Below, piece after piece: positions 36,524 to 44,901 of a stretch of 64,000 nt of DNA. The DNA is from Pseudomonadota bacterium (lineage in GTDB: Bacteria; Desulfobacterota; Desulfobulbia; Desulfobulbales; Desulfocapsaceae), in the NCBI GenBank assembly GCA_023412495.1, contig JAEYNP010000139.1, positions 124,001 to 188,000 on the forward strand. The letters are read 5' to 3'. The notes beneath the pieces are model-generated. The model was not told the DNA's origin and did no database searches. It worked only from the letters and a program-made list of their open reading frames with translations. How positions within the stretch are numbered: the first letter of the stretch is position 1; every line of letters starts with the position of its first letter. The translations under genes and the position numbers were made by a program.

Positions 36524-36645
36524 ATTCGTTGAGGATGTTTCGATTTTCCCCGATAGCAGCCGTGACAAGATACCTTCTTTCTTCCCTCTCCGGCCTTGCC
36601 TTTCTCTTCGCGTCTTCGCGCCTTGGCGTGAGCTTTCAAAGAGGC

Positions 36646-37323
36646 TCAGCAGCGTATTCGGAAGCGAATGGTGAGCCGGCCGGTTCCCTGGCCAAAACCT
36701 TCGATAGGTAAATAAAAAGTGGAATTATCCGTGACGCCCGGCGGAAATTCCAGCCGAAGGTGATAATCATACGGTTCGATTCCCGTATCGCCGCATTGGA
36801 GACAGGCAAAAAATCCCCTGCCCCCTCTGCCGCCGCAGGCGCGGCACCGCTGCCATGCCGGGATGAGCAGCCGGAGTGAACCGCCGTTGCCGGCCTGCTG
36901 CGGAGTCAAGGTGACCTCGACTGCCTGACTCTCACCTCCGGTGCGTCCTCGCTTGAAAGAACTGCCTAACATTTGCTCGAACAGGCTGACGGCATACGGC
37001 CGGTACGATCGGGAAAAAATCGACGGCGAGCCGAAGTCCGGTGGCTGATCGGGGATGAGCGGCTCGACTGCCTCGGCAGGCGGGCGGGTTCTCCAGCCTG
37101 CTGTCTCTTTTCTGGCGCCTTCCCACAGGTGTTCGTCGTATTCCCTGCGGCGCTCAGGGTCCCCCAACACCGCATAGGCCTCCTGGATGCCGAGAAAAGG
37201 CGTAGGCTCATCGCTGCAGAGATCCGGATGGAACTTCTTGACCAGCCGGCGATATGCCGCCTTCACTTCCCGCTGTGTCGAGTCTGCCGGTATGCCCAGC
37301 ACCAAATAATAATTCTTCGGCAT
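36646..37323 (-). CDS. J-domain protein with a single short zinc-finger region
   Basis: A 225-aa protein with an N-terminal J domain (YYLVLGIPADSTQREVKAAY, with HPD in KKFHPDL), a low-complexity linker, and a small zinc module CRAC...CLQCGDTG (two of the four CXXC knuckles of DnaJ). A short C-terminal beta region follows (LRLEFPPGVTDNSTFYLP). It is therefore a reduced DnaJ that should stimulate DnaK. The ATG at 37323 has GGAGG seven bases upstream. It lies 73 bases downstream of cbpM in the same direction. Confidence 0.87.
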   Translation of the reverse strand: MPKNYYLVLGIPADSTQREVKAAYRRLVKKFHPDLCSDEPTPFLGIQEAYAVLGDPERRREYDEHLWEGARKETAGWRTRPPAEAVEPLIPDQPPDFGSPSIFSRSYRPYAVSLFEQMLGSSFKRGRTGGESQAVEVTLTPQQAGNGGSLRLLIPAWQRCRACGGRGGRGFFACLQCGDTGIEPYDYHLRLEFPPGVTDNSTFYLPIEGFGQGTGRLTIRFRIRC

Positions 37324-37396
37324 GACAGATCCTCCCGACAACCGTCCTCCTCAATACCTACAACAATTCATTTAATAAGCCGAAAAAAAACCAGAT

Positions 37397-37756
37397 TTAT
37401 TCCCTTCGCCCTCCCCCCGTGTAACGGTGGAGATTTTCGAGTTCGTCGTGCTTCATCCGATAGTACCTCAGCCTCTTCTCGATCTCGTCGATGCGGTCAA
37501 GCAGATCGAGAATGAGACCGCATCCGGCGAGATTGACGCCAAGGTCGCTTTTCAACCGCATGATCTTGCCGATCCGGGGGACCACACTATCTTCGAAAAG
37601 CATGTCGGGTTTCTCCACCTGCGGATCGATCAAGCCAAGCATGAAGAACCGGTGGATCATATCCGGGTGCAGACCGACGAACCTGCTGACCTCATGAATA
37701 TTCAGCAGAGTCTTGCTGCCTTGTTGTTCATATATTATCAGCTCATGCTTTACCAT
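37397..37756 (-). CDS. cbpM: CbpM-like chaperone modulator
   Basis: A 119-aa MerR-like helix-turn-helix protein ([21 protein letters not shown]) with a C-terminal coiled coil ([23 protein letters not shown]). In known systems CbpM binds the J domain of CbpA and blocks its stimulation of DnaK. It overlaps the cbpA end by 14 bases, which supports the pairing. Confidence 0.88.
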   Translation of the reverse strand: MVKHELIIYEQQGSKTLLNIHEVSRFVGLHPDMIHRFFMLGLIDPQVEKPDMLFEDSVVPRIGKIMRLKSDLGVNLAGCGLILDLLDRIDEIEKRLRYYRMKHDELENLHRYTGGGRRE

Positions 37757-38738
37757 TTCTTGCTGCTCTCTGAGAGCGTTTAGCCCTCGGGTTGAATGAG
37801 GATTTTCTCGCTATTTCTGACAACAACCTTTCCTCCTCCTGGGTCAGGTGATCCGGTATTCTCATCTCCAGTTCAACGAAGATGTCGCCTGCGCCACCGC
37901 CCCGTTTCGGCAGGCCCTTGCCGCGCAGACGAAGCTTCTTCCCGTTCTGCGAGCCCTTGGGGATGGAGAGGCTTGCCGTGCCGTCGACCATATGCACCGG
38001 GATTTTGGCCCCGAGGGCGGCCTCCCAGGGCGATACCGCAACGGATGTATAGAGATCGTGGCCCTCGGCCCGGAAACGGGGGTCCGGAGCGATGCGAATC
38101 CGCAGGAGCAGATCACCTGCCTCTCCCATCCCCCTTTCGCCCTGGCCGGCAAGCCTGATGACCGCCCCGTCCGTCACCCCCGGCGGGATCTTGACCTGCA
38201 GGGTCCGGGTTACTGGCCGCACCTGGCCGCGGGCGTCAGCTTCGTAGGTCTGAAGCGAAATGGCCTTGGTCGCCCCGTGATAGACATCGGCCAGCGAAAC
38301 AGTGAGTTCAGCCTCCTGCGCACCTCCCGGCATATCGTACTCATGCTGACGCCGCTGTCTGGAGAACCCTTCACCGAAGAGACTGTTGAAAAAATCGCTG
38401 AAACTCGAGGAATCTTCGAAGGTGCCGTCGCTGCCGAAACGGAAGGTTTTGGAGTGCCCCTCTTCCCTCGGCGGCTGCGTGTATTCCCGGTACTGCCATT
38501 TCGGCTGTTGCGCGCCCTGCTGCCAATTCTTGCCGTACGCGTCATACAGCTTGCGTTTCTCGGGATCCTTCAAAACCTCGTTGGCCTCGTTGATCATTTT
38601 AAATTTTTCTTCGGCATCCTTATCCTTGTTGACATCCGGATGGTATTTCCTGGCAAGCTTCCGGTAGGCACGCTGGATCTCTTCCTGCGACGCATCCTTT
38701 TTCACTCCAAGAATCTTATAATAATCCTGAAATTCCAT
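37743..38738 (-). CDS. cbpA: Curved DNA-binding protein / DnaJ-class co-chaperone CbpA
   Basis: A 331-aa class II J protein: J domain ([26 protein letters not shown]), a Gly/Phe-rich linker ([16 protein letters not shown]) and two beta-barrel peptide-binding domains ([30 protein letters not shown]). It has no zinc-finger domain. It is transcribed divergently from the hsp20 genes across an AT-rich 300-base region. Confidence 0.93.
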   Translation of the reverse strand: MEFQDYYKILGVKKDASQEEIQRAYRKLARKYHPDVNKDKDAEEKFKMINEANEVLKDPEKRKLYDAYGKNWQQGAQQPKWQYREYTQPPREEGHSKTFRFGSDGTFEDSSSFSDFFNSLFGEGFSRQRRQHEYDMPGGAQEAELTVSLADVYHGATKAISLQTYEADARGQVRPVTRTLQVKIPPGVTDGAVIRLAGQGERGMGEAGDLLLRIRIAPDPRFRAEGHDLYTSVAVSPWEAALGAKIPVHMVDGTASLSIPKGSQNGKKLRLRGKGLPKRGGGAGDIFVELEMRIPDHLTQEEERLLSEIARKSSFNPRAKRSQRAARNGKA

Positions 38739-38913
38739 AGAGTACCATCATATTAATGGCCGGCTGTGCAGCAGACGGTCTATTGCTCTGCCCCTCCAAG
38801 ATTTAAGATAATACACTTCCATGGTTACTAAAATAACTTCTGTCATTACTTTGTCAAGTAACACATTTATAGTAATTTTATGTGAATAATACTATTAATC
38901 AATACTCACAATA

Positions 38914-38941
38914 TTGACTTCATTTTTATCGTAATTATTCT
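38914..38941 (+). promoter_or_regulatory. Candidate promoter for the first hsp20 gene in an AT-rich divergent region
   Basis: TTGACT and TATTCT are separated by 16 bases. The whole 38810-38970 stretch is strikingly AT-rich against the GC-rich background and separates cbpA from the hsp20 genes. I saw no CIRCE-type inverted repeat. Confidence 0.4.
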
Positions 38942-39038
38942 AGAAAATAAATAAGGGAAAATACAAATGCTTCGACTGCATGCTATATAGGTGAGGCAAC
39001 TGATCCAAACCATATCCAACGACATGAGGAGGAAGACC

Positions 39039-39485
39039 ATGTGGACGAGATTACGTGATTTCGAGCGAATGTTCAATACCATTGATCTGCTCCAGAACAG
39101 GATGAACAGGATGTTCTCCGATTACGGCAGGGTCGGAGCCTTGCCTGCGTCCTGCGGAGTGACACAACCCGGCCCGTACGCCAATCTGTACGATTGCGGC
39201 GATCATCTGGAGATGAAGGTCGAGGTGCCGGGCATTGCCAAGGAAGATCTCAGCATCAAGGTCCAGGGCAACTATCTTGAGATCGGTGGCACCCGAAAAT
39301 CCGCGGTCCCGGAAGGATATACTGCTCAACGGGTAGAAAGGGGCTCAGTCGAATTCACCCGGAGCTTCACTCTGCCTGTGGAGGTAAACGCCGGCAAAGT
39401 TGAAGCGAAGCTGTGCAACGGTATCCTGTGCCTGGTCCTGCCAAAGGCGGAGACTGCCAAACCGAAGCGGATCGCCATTCAGTGA
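39039..39485 (+). CDS. Small heat-shock protein, Hsp20 family (1)
   Basis: A 148-aa alpha-crystallin domain protein. The N-terminal part (RLRDFERMFNTIDLLQNRM) resembles other bacterial Hsp20s. The core includes LEMKVEVPGIAKEDLSIKV and the C-terminal LCNGILCLVLPKAE. It holds unfolded clients for DnaK. The ATG at 39039 has GAGGAGG at good spacing and is preferred over a start at 38991. Confidence 0.92.
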   Translation: MWTRLRDFERMFNTIDLLQNRMNRMFSDYGRVGALPASCGVTQPGPYANLYDCGDHLEMKVEVPGIAKEDLSIKVQGNYLEIGGTRKSAVPEGYTAQRVERGSVEFTRSFTLPVEVNAGKVEAKLCNGILCLVLPKAETAKPKRIAIQ

Positions 39486-39520
39486 CTGATTGACTCAAGA
39501 TAACGTGAGGAGGTTTTGCT

Positions 39521-39907
39521 ATGAATGAGAGAAAGGAAATGATGAAGAGCGAAGAATCGATGCCTGAGAGAAGGCGTCAGATTCCGGCTGTCGCACCTTT
39601 TGTCGATATTTTCGAAAACGATAATGAAATCCTGTTGCAGGCTGATATGCCCGGAGTCGACAAAAAGGACATCACCATCCATGTCGAAAACGGCAGACTT
39701 ACCCTGGGCGGGGTCAGGAAGCTAGAAACCAAGGGCGCCACCCAATGGGAAGAACTCGAAAGCGTTGAGTACCAGAGAACCTTTTCCGTGCCTCAGTCCA
39801 TCGATGCGGAAAAGATTCAGGCTGAGTTGAAAGACGGAGTTCTCTGCCTCCATCTGCCGAAATCCGAATCGGCAAGACCGCGGCAAATTGAAATAAAAAC
39901 GGCATAA
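39521..39907 (+). CDS. Small heat-shock protein, Hsp20 family (2)
   Basis: A 128-aa alpha-crystallin domain protein with a short N-terminal arm: ILLQADMPGVDKKDITIHVENG and LKDGVLCLHLPKSE. It starts 36 bases after the first hsp20 gene with GAGGAGG in front, so the two are co-transcribed, ending at the hairpin 39978-40012. Sequence identity with its neighbour is moderate and the N-termini differ, as expected for sHSPs that form mixed oligomers. Confidence 0.92.
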   Translation: MNERKEMMKSEESMPERRRQIPAVAPFVDIFENDNEILLQADMPGVDKKDITIHVENGRLTLGGVRKLETKGATQWEELESVEYQRTFSVPQSIDAEKIQAELKDGVLCLHLPKSESARPRQIEIKTA

Positions 39908-39977
39908 GGGGCTACGGGACATGGAAATGAGTCAATGATTTCCTGAAGCGTCATATATCTGCATAAGGAAAGCGATG

Positions 39978-40018
39978 GAAGCGGGAAGTCATGGGTAGTG
40001 ATTTCCCGCTTCTTCTTT
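39978..40018 (+). terminator. Rho-independent terminator after hsp20 (2)
   Basis: GAAGCGGGAA and TTCCCGCTTC form a 10-bp stem with a 15-nt loop, followed by TTCTTT. Confidence 0.75.
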
Positions 40019-40034
40019 CATGCATTTACAATAT

Positions 40035-40147
40035 AATGCAGGCTGACGCCCGCAACCCAAGGGTCGTCATCCCCTCCCACAGCAGAGGGGATAAGTACCT
40101 TCACGAAATTCATTCTCAAAAAACAAGAAATGAATTTCTAAGGTACT
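40035..40147 (+). repeat. Dispersed 113-bp hairpin element, copy 2, directly upstream of hsp20 (3)
   Basis: It matches 10676-10781. In this copy the 3' half is a long hairpin: AGTACCTT/AAGGTACT outside and GAAATTCATT/AATGAATTTC inside. The element ends one base before the AAGGAGG ribosome binding site of the next gene. Confidence 0.85.
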
Positions 40148-40160
40148 AAGGAGGTTGACT

Positions 40161-40718
40161 ATGGATCTCAAAAAGCTGGCTCCGTGGAATTGGTTCAAAA
40201 ATGAAGAGGAAAGCACCCTTGTTCCGGTTCGCAGGACGCAAGGCCTGAGTTCTTTCCCGGAAAGCGGAGCTTTCAATCCGATGCTCGAACTGCGCCGGGA
40301 GATGAATCGACTCTTCGATTCCGCCTTCCGGGGATTCGGCCTGTCTCCGTTCGGCTCCGACACTCCGCTCACGGCCTCCGTATATCTCAAGCCTCAGGTG
40401 GATATCAGCGCCACCGAGAAGGAGTACTGCATTGCAGTCGAGGTGCCGGGCGTCAGCGAAAAGGATGTGAAGGTAGAGGTCGCCAATAACGTCATGACCA
40501 TTCGCGGCGAGAAAAAGTTGGAGAAGGAAGACAAAGGCGAAAACTATTATCGAATGGAGCGGGCCTACGGGTCTTTTCAGCGGGTGCTTTCACTGCCCGA
40601 GGATGCCCAGCATGAAGACGTGCAGGCCACCTTCAAAAACGGCGTGCTGACCATCAAAATGCCGCGCAAAGCCTTACCCAAAGTAGAGGTAAAGGCAATT
40701 GAAGTCAAAAGTGCCTGA
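40161..40718 (+). CDS. Small heat-shock protein, Hsp20 family (3)
   Basis: A 185-aa protein with a longer N-terminal arm (GAFNPMLELRREMNRLFDSAF, typical of class A sHSPs), crystallin core YCIAVEVPGVSEKDVKVEV and FKNGVLTIKMPRKA. AGGAGG lies six bases before ATG 40161; a TTG at 40155 is excluded by spacing. It is separated from the first two hsp20 genes by a terminator and a hairpin repeat, so its expression is probably independent. Confidence 0.93.
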   Translation: MDLKKLAPWNWFKNEEESTLVPVRRTQGLSSFPESGAFNPMLELRREMNRLFDSAFRGFGLSPFGSDTPLTASVYLKPQVDISATEKEYCIAVEVPGVSEKDVKVEVANNVMTIRGEKKLEKEDKGENYYRMERAYGSFQRVLSLPEDAQHEDVQATFKNGVLTIKMPRKALPKVEVKAIEVKSA

Positions 40719-40721
40719 AAT

Positions 40722-40744
40722 ATGCGCCGGATTTACCGGCGCAT
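40722..40744. terminator. Hairpin between convergent hsp20 (3) and SYLF genes
   Basis: ATGCGCCGG and CCGGCGCAT form a perfect 9-bp stem with a 5-nt loop. T-rich tracts are short on both sides, so it may act in both directions. Confidence 0.6.
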
Positions 40745-40754
40745 GGGCGCTTTG

Positions 40755-41330
40755 TTACAGTGGCTGGAAGGTGAATTTCTGCCCGCCTATCGACAACTCG
40801 TACATGAGACCGCCCAGGGTGTGGATGAAGACGGCCATGCCTCTCACGTAATAGACATCGGCCTGAATGCCTGTTTTGGGTCCGGCGGTGGCCCCGGCAC
40901 TCACGCCGCCCGTTCCGGCACTGGCCTGAGCCCCTGCCGTAATGATGGTGGCCTGGGCGGTGGCGTCGAACTCGAAATTGCCGCTGGTGAATCTATCGTA
41001 GGCCATCTTGTCCTGAAAGAAGATGATCTCACTGAAAGCTTTTCCGCCTGCCTGGAAACCGAGTGAACCCTCTATAACGGATGTTTTCCCCGTCACCTTT
41101 CCGCCCCGGTAGACCTGCCCTCGACCGTAGGAACCTCCGACCACGACACCGGCTTTGCCGATGGTCGGGAAGACCGCATAGCCATAGGAACTGTCGAAAT
41201 ATCTTGCCACTACCGGCGAATTTTTGAAGACTTCGATGGTGCTGGAATAGTCCTCAACATCGGCGGCAAAGACAAGGTTGGATACCGCCAAGAGAATTCC
41301 CGAGAAAATTGAAAAGATAAATTTTAACAT
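40755..41330 (-). CDS. Secreted SYLF/YSC84-domain protein
   Basis: A 191-aa protein with a signal peptide (LKFIFSIFSGILLAVSNLVFAA) and a SYLF domain: SSYGYAVFPTIGKAGVVVGG, SLGFQAGGKAFSEIIFF, GPKTGIQADVYYV. Eukaryotic SYLF proteins bind phosphoinositides; bacterial ones are periplasmic and of uncertain role. The start is at 41330 with GGGAGGG upstream. A 25-bp perfect tandem duplication lies 20 bases further upstream. Confidence 0.87.
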   Translation of the reverse strand: MLKFIFSIFSGILLAVSNLVFAADVEDYSSTIEVFKNSPVVARYFDSSYGYAVFPTIGKAGVVVGGSYGRGQVYRGGKVTGKTSVIEGSLGFQAGGKAFSEIIFFQDKMAYDRFTSGNFEFDATAQATIITAGAQASAGTGGVSAGATAGPKTGIQADVYYVRGMAVFIHTLGGLMYELSIGGQKFTFQPL

Positions 41331-41349
41331 TTTGCCCTCCCTTGTTGAG

Positions 41350-41399
41350 CAACTCTTCTTATGCTGCAGGAAGTCAACTCTTCTTATGCTGCAGGAAGT
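41350..41399. repeat. Perfect 25-bp tandem duplication upstream of the SYLF gene
   Basis: The unit CAACTCTTCTTATGCTGCAG plus GAAGT occurs twice without gap or mismatch (41350-41374, 41375-41399). It lies in the 5' leader or promoter. Confidence 0.9.
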
Positions 41400-41529
41400 G
41401 AGTTTTCTATCCATCGAATGAAATCCCATTGTTCGAAATGATAGATAGACTTTAATGTAAAAACATTATGGTGTTTTCACATGAAGTCAAGAAGAGCGCG
41501 ATTAGGCCGGGCAGGAGCAAAGGGAACGT

Positions 41530-42333
41530 TCACCCCGCGAGCCTGTTATGCTGATGAATTGTCATTTTTTGCCCGACGGCGAAATGAGTAAAGCGAGACC
41601 CATTCATCGGGGCCTTGCGAACAATCATCGTCGAAAAATAATGTATCTCCCGGCCAACCGCGTCGCGCACATCAGGCCAGATCCTCTGGTCTTCCAGACT
41701 GCACCGTTCGATCAGGACGGCATTGCCGATCAGGCCCATCTCGTCGAGAAGCCCCACCAGCCGAGGCATGACCTTGTGGACCTTCATGAAGACCGCCACC
41801 TCGCAGAGGTCGAGCAGTTCGCGGATGCGCTCGTTGGCAAAGGTGGCGGGGATCACCACCAGACGTTCGTCGCCGAGGCAGAGGGGCAGGCCGGATACGG
41901 CGGACGAGGCGCCGACCGCGGAAACTCCCGGGACAATCTCGACCTTGAAGGGTGATTCGAATTCCTTGAGAGTCTCGCAGACGTAAAAGCCGGTGGAGTA
42001 GATGGCCGGATCGCCAAGGGTGGGAAAGACCACGTCGCGACCCTCCGCCAGGCAGGCCATGATCGTCCGCGCTGCATCCTGCCAGGCACCCTTTACCTCC
42101 GGATCGGCCGGTCGGCCCCGGTGGACCTGCTTCATCGGGAAACGGTGGCTGAGAATGGTCTTGCCGGTGGCGTCAACGACCCCGGCGGCGATCTTGAGCG
42201 CCATGCTGCCGCCGTTCTCGAAGGCCGAGGGCACGAACCAGACCTCACATCTCTCCAGAATCCTGGCCGCCTTCAAGGTCATCAGCTGCGGGTCTCCAGG
42301 TCCTACGCCAACTACATAAAATGTCCCTTGCAT
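41530..42333 (-). CDS. cbiL: Cobalt-precorrin-2 C20-methyltransferase
   Basis: A 267-aa class III (tetrapyrrole) SAM methyltransferase. GTFYVVGVGPGDPQLMTLKA is the family start, DVVFPTLGDPAIYST the mid motif, and ERCSLEDQRIWPDV plus YFSTMIVRK the CobI/CbiL-specific end. ATG 42333 has GGAAGG upstream; the open frame beyond it is not conserved. It follows cbiK by 89 bases and is expected to share the cobalamin riboswitch. Confidence 0.93.
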   Translation of the reverse strand: MQGTFYVVGVGPGDPQLMTLKAARILERCEVWFVPSAFENGGSMALKIAAGVVDATGKTILSHRFPMKQVHRGRPADPEVKGAWQDAARTIMACLAEGRDVVFPTLGDPAIYSTGFYVCETLKEFESPFKVEIVPGVSAVGASSAVSGLPLCLGDERLVVIPATFANERIRELLDLCEVAVFMKVHKVMPRLVGLLDEMGLIGNAVLIERCSLEDQRIWPDVRDAVGREIHYFSTMIVRKAPMNGSRFTHFAVGQKMTIHQHNRLAG

Positions 42334-42422
42334 ATTACACCTTCCAAAAGTTTTCCGACCATCATAGGAATGGAAAGACACTCGGGCTTGCCTCTCCGTC
42401 ACCGTTCGGACTCTTTCCGGCA

Positions 42423-43412
42423 CTACTTCAGAGCAATCCCTCTCTCCTTTGCGGCATCGGCGATATTTTCGACGAAAAGAGCGGCAAAGGCATCATTGGA
42501 ACCCAGCCCCTCGAGGACAGGCTGCACGGAAAAACCAGCGGCGGTGAGAATCGATTTCCACGACTCCTTATCGTCTCCGGCCATATCGTTCACGGCATGG
42601 TCTCCGGCGGTTATCATAAAAGGCCGCAGCACAACCTTTTTCGAGACGCTCCCCTTCAGTCGTTCCATGAGGTCTTCAAGAGAGGGAGTCCCCTCGACCA
42701 CACCGATGAAGGTCTCTACATCAGGGTAAGCCTGCCTCATTTTTTTCTCGGTCTCGCCATACACGCCGGTCGACCAGTGCTCGTTGCCATGCCCCATGTA
42801 AAGGAGGATGGCACCTTCCTTTCGGGCCATGGCCGCATCGGCGGCAAAAGTTGTGATGACACGGTCGATATCGTGGTGATAACTGTAGGCATCCCCCGGC
42901 ATACCGAGGGCCGGACGGCCCATGACGACCTGGTCGAAAGGCCGCCATTTGGCCTTGAGCGTCCTGATCGAGGCCACAGCGGCGACATAGCTGGATAAAT
43001 CGTGGGATTGCTCCATGAAAAACATATGGGTGGGCTGGACGATGATATTGCGATACCCCTCCTCCTGCAGATCGCCCAGGCTCTGTAAAATGTTCTTCAC
43101 TCCCATGACTTCTTCAGGGATACCCTGATCGAGCCACTGCTGCGCGTTCTCCTCCCGCCGTTTCTTCCAGACCGAACGGACCATGTTGGAGGTGAAGGTG
43201 ATGCGGACCTCCGTGCCGGGATAGGCCTTTCTCACTATATTTGTGATGTTGTCAAGAGCCTGCACGCCGGACGGAACGGTGGTGCCGAAACTGGCGAGAA
43301 GAATTGCAGTCTTGGAACCTTCGGACCGGCTGTCGGACGCTGCCGCCGGTCCGGCGACGAGAATGGTGAACAGGAGAGGAAAAAGAAGAGCGGTGCAGGC
43401 AAGTCGAAACAC
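42423..43412 (-). CDS. cbiK: Sirohydrochlorin cobaltochelatase CbiK, exported form
   Basis: A 329-aa CbiK-type chelatase that inserts Co2+ into sirohydrochlorin in the anaerobic pathway. A clear signal peptide (FRLACTALLFPLLFTILVAGPAAA) precedes the catalytic domain, as in the periplasmic CbiKP of Desulfovibrio. Catalytic or metal His residues are in VQPTHMFF and YMGHGNEHWS. The start is GTG 43412, with AGGAG seven bases upstream. Because chelation by this form would occur outside the cytoplasm, a second cytoplasmic chelatase elsewhere or a metal or haem transport role is possible. It lies directly downstream of the riboswitch and terminator. Confidence 0.92.
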   Translation of the reverse strand: MFRLACTALLFPLLFTILVAGPAAASDSRSEGSKTAILLASFGTTVPSGVQALDNITNIVRKAYPGTEVRITFTSNMVRSVWKKRREENAQQWLDQGIPEEVMGVKNILQSLGDLQEEGYRNIIVQPTHMFFMEQSHDLSSYVAAVASIRTLKAKWRPFDQVVMGRPALGMPGDAYSYHHDIDRVITTFAADAAMARKEGAILLYMGHGNEHWSTGVYGETEKKMRQAYPDVETFIGVVEGTPSLEDLMERLKGSVSKKVVLRPFMITAGDHAVNDMAGDDKESWKSILTAAGFSVQPVLEGLGSNDAFAALFVENIADAAKERGIALK

Positions 43413-43452
43413 GGGGGAATCTCCTTTCACTGTTTTTTCAGATCCGGAGAAT

Positions 43453-43482
43453 AAAAAACCCGGATCATGTCTATGATCCGGG
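43453..43482 (-). terminator. Riboswitch expression-platform terminator before cbiK
   Basis: CCCGGATCAT and ATGATCCGGG form a perfect 10-bp stem with a 4-nt loop; on the minus strand it is followed by TTTTTT. It lies between the aptamer and the cbiK start, so it probably attenuates transcription when cobalamin is bound. Confidence 0.85.
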
Positions 43483-43543
43483 GAGTCCCTGTTTCCTCGC
43501 ATCGATGCGGCACCCTTTTCCACGGGATGCAACTACCGTCATT

Positions 43544-43700
43544 TCAGGCAGGTCTTCTGACTCCCGGATCGTCCATCTTCCACACCTTCCCAGGAATTTC
43601 CCAGTGGTTTCCCGTGGAATCTGTACCCGGTCACAGCGGCGGGCCCGTCCTCGACTTGCACGAGGTTCCTTTTTGAGCTTGGCAAAGCACCTGAAACGTG
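43544..43700 (-). ncRNA. Cobalamin riboswitch
   Basis: Read on the minus strand, the conserved blocks occur in order: GGTGC, GGAACC...GTG, GACGGGCCCGCC, CTGTGA, CCACTG, and the B12 box GAGTCAGAAGACCTGCC. Together with the downstream terminator it forms a complete transcriptional off-switch for cbiK-cbiL. Confidence 0.93.
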
Positions 43701-43705
43701 GTTGC

Positions 43706-43735
43706 ACATTACTCCCGGCATTCCCCCGTCGTCAA
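43706..43735 (-). promoter_or_regulatory. Candidate promoter of the riboswitch-cbiK-cbiL transcript
   Basis: On the minus strand TTGACG and TAATGT are 18 bases apart; the predicted start falls at the 5' edge of the aptamer. Confidence 0.4.
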
Positions 43736-43920
43736 CTCTTTTTTGCCGGCATCGTCCGCCTGCAAATCGTCAGGCATAGTATCCTGGGGCAGCCCGGGCC
43801 GCGAGAATAATCTGTTTGCAATCCGGCTTATGAGGTGTAGTATCCCCCGGAAATGACCCGATCGAATCCCGCCTGCCCCGCCTGTCGAGAACGGCTGAAG
43901 ATACTCCAGACGCAAGGACC

Positions 43921-44880
43921 ATGGACCAGGAACTTCTCTCTCAGATCTGGCCGCAGATCATCCTGCCGATAACCAGGCTCGCCTTGTTCATCACCATCGG
44001 GCTGTTTATCGCCAATTTCATCGAAAGCCTCAACTGGACCCATAAGCTGGCGGTGGTGGTCCGTCCCCTGCTTCGCCTGGGCCGGCTTTCTGCCGTCACC
44101 GGGGCCAGCTTTTCCGTCGCCTTCATTTCAGGGGTCTCCTCCAACACCATGCTGGCCGAGGCCTTCGACCAGGGCCGGCTGAGCCGGATAGAACTCTACC
44201 TGGCCAACCTCTTCAACTCCCTGCCGAGGTTTTTTCTCCATCTGCCGACGGTCTTTTTTCTTACCGCTCCGATGATCAAGACCGGCGCCCTGCTCTATGT
44301 CGGCCTCACTTTTCTCGCCGCCCTGGTCCAGACCGTACTGGTGGTCGTCATCGGCCGGCTGGTGCTGCCCGCCAGCGGTGAACCCGGAACCATCCCCATG
44401 CCCGCCCAAAAAAAGATTACCTGGCAGGATGCCGTCATAAAGAGCTTTAAACGGTTGAAAAAGCGTATCGGCAAGGTTCTGCTGTTCATGATTCCGGTCT
44501 ACATCCTCTTTTTTCTTTTGAACAAATATGGTCTATTTGCCCGACTTGAACAGTATATTGCCGCCAATGCCTGGTTTCTCGCCTGGCTGAACCCGGAGAG
44601 CCTGGGCATTGTCGTCCTGCACGTCACCGCCGAGTTTTCGGCTGGGCTTGCGGCGGCAAGCGTGCTGCTCGCGGAAAACAGCCTGACAACCAAGGAGGTG
44701 GTGCTGGCACTCATGGTCGGCAATGTCCTCTCGACGCCGATCCGGGCAATTCGCCACCAGCTGCCCTACTACACCGGGATATTTTCGCCGCAGTTGGCCC
44801 TGCAGCTGATCGGGGTAAGCCAGACGGTGCGGGCCCTGTGCATCGTCCTGGTGATGGCGGGCTACTATTTTCTGGCCTGA
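43921..44880 (+). CDS. Nucleoside-recognition (Gate) domain membrane protein, first gene of the cobalamin run
   Basis: A 319-aa polytopic protein with about eight hydrophobic segments and two Gate-like repeats (GASFSVAFISGVSSNTMLAEAF; VLALMVGNVLSTPIRAI). Such proteins are often annotated as nucleoside-recognition or spore-maturation-like; some occur in cobalamin or cobalt gene clusters and may be transporters. Here it heads the plus-strand corrinoid run, 21 bases before btuC, so a role in cobalt or corrinoid transport is the simplest reading. No second riboswitch is visible upstream. Confidence 0.78.
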   Translation: MDQELLSQIWPQIILPITRLALFITIGLFIANFIESLNWTHKLAVVVRPLLRLGRLSAVTGASFSVAFISGVSSNTMLAEAFDQGRLSRIELYLANLFNSLPRFFLHLPTVFFLTAPMIKTGALLYVGLTFLAALVQTVLVVVIGRLVLPASGEPGTIPMPAQKKITWQDAVIKSFKRLKKRIGKVLLFMIPVYILFFLLNKYGLFARLEQYIAANAWFLAWLNPESLGIVVLHVTAEFSAGLAAASVLLAENSLTTKEVVLALMVGNVLSTPIRAIRHQLPYYTGIFSPQLALQLIGVSQTVRALCIVLVMAGYYFLA

Positions 44881-44901
44881 AGAACATTACGCGACACGAC
44901 T

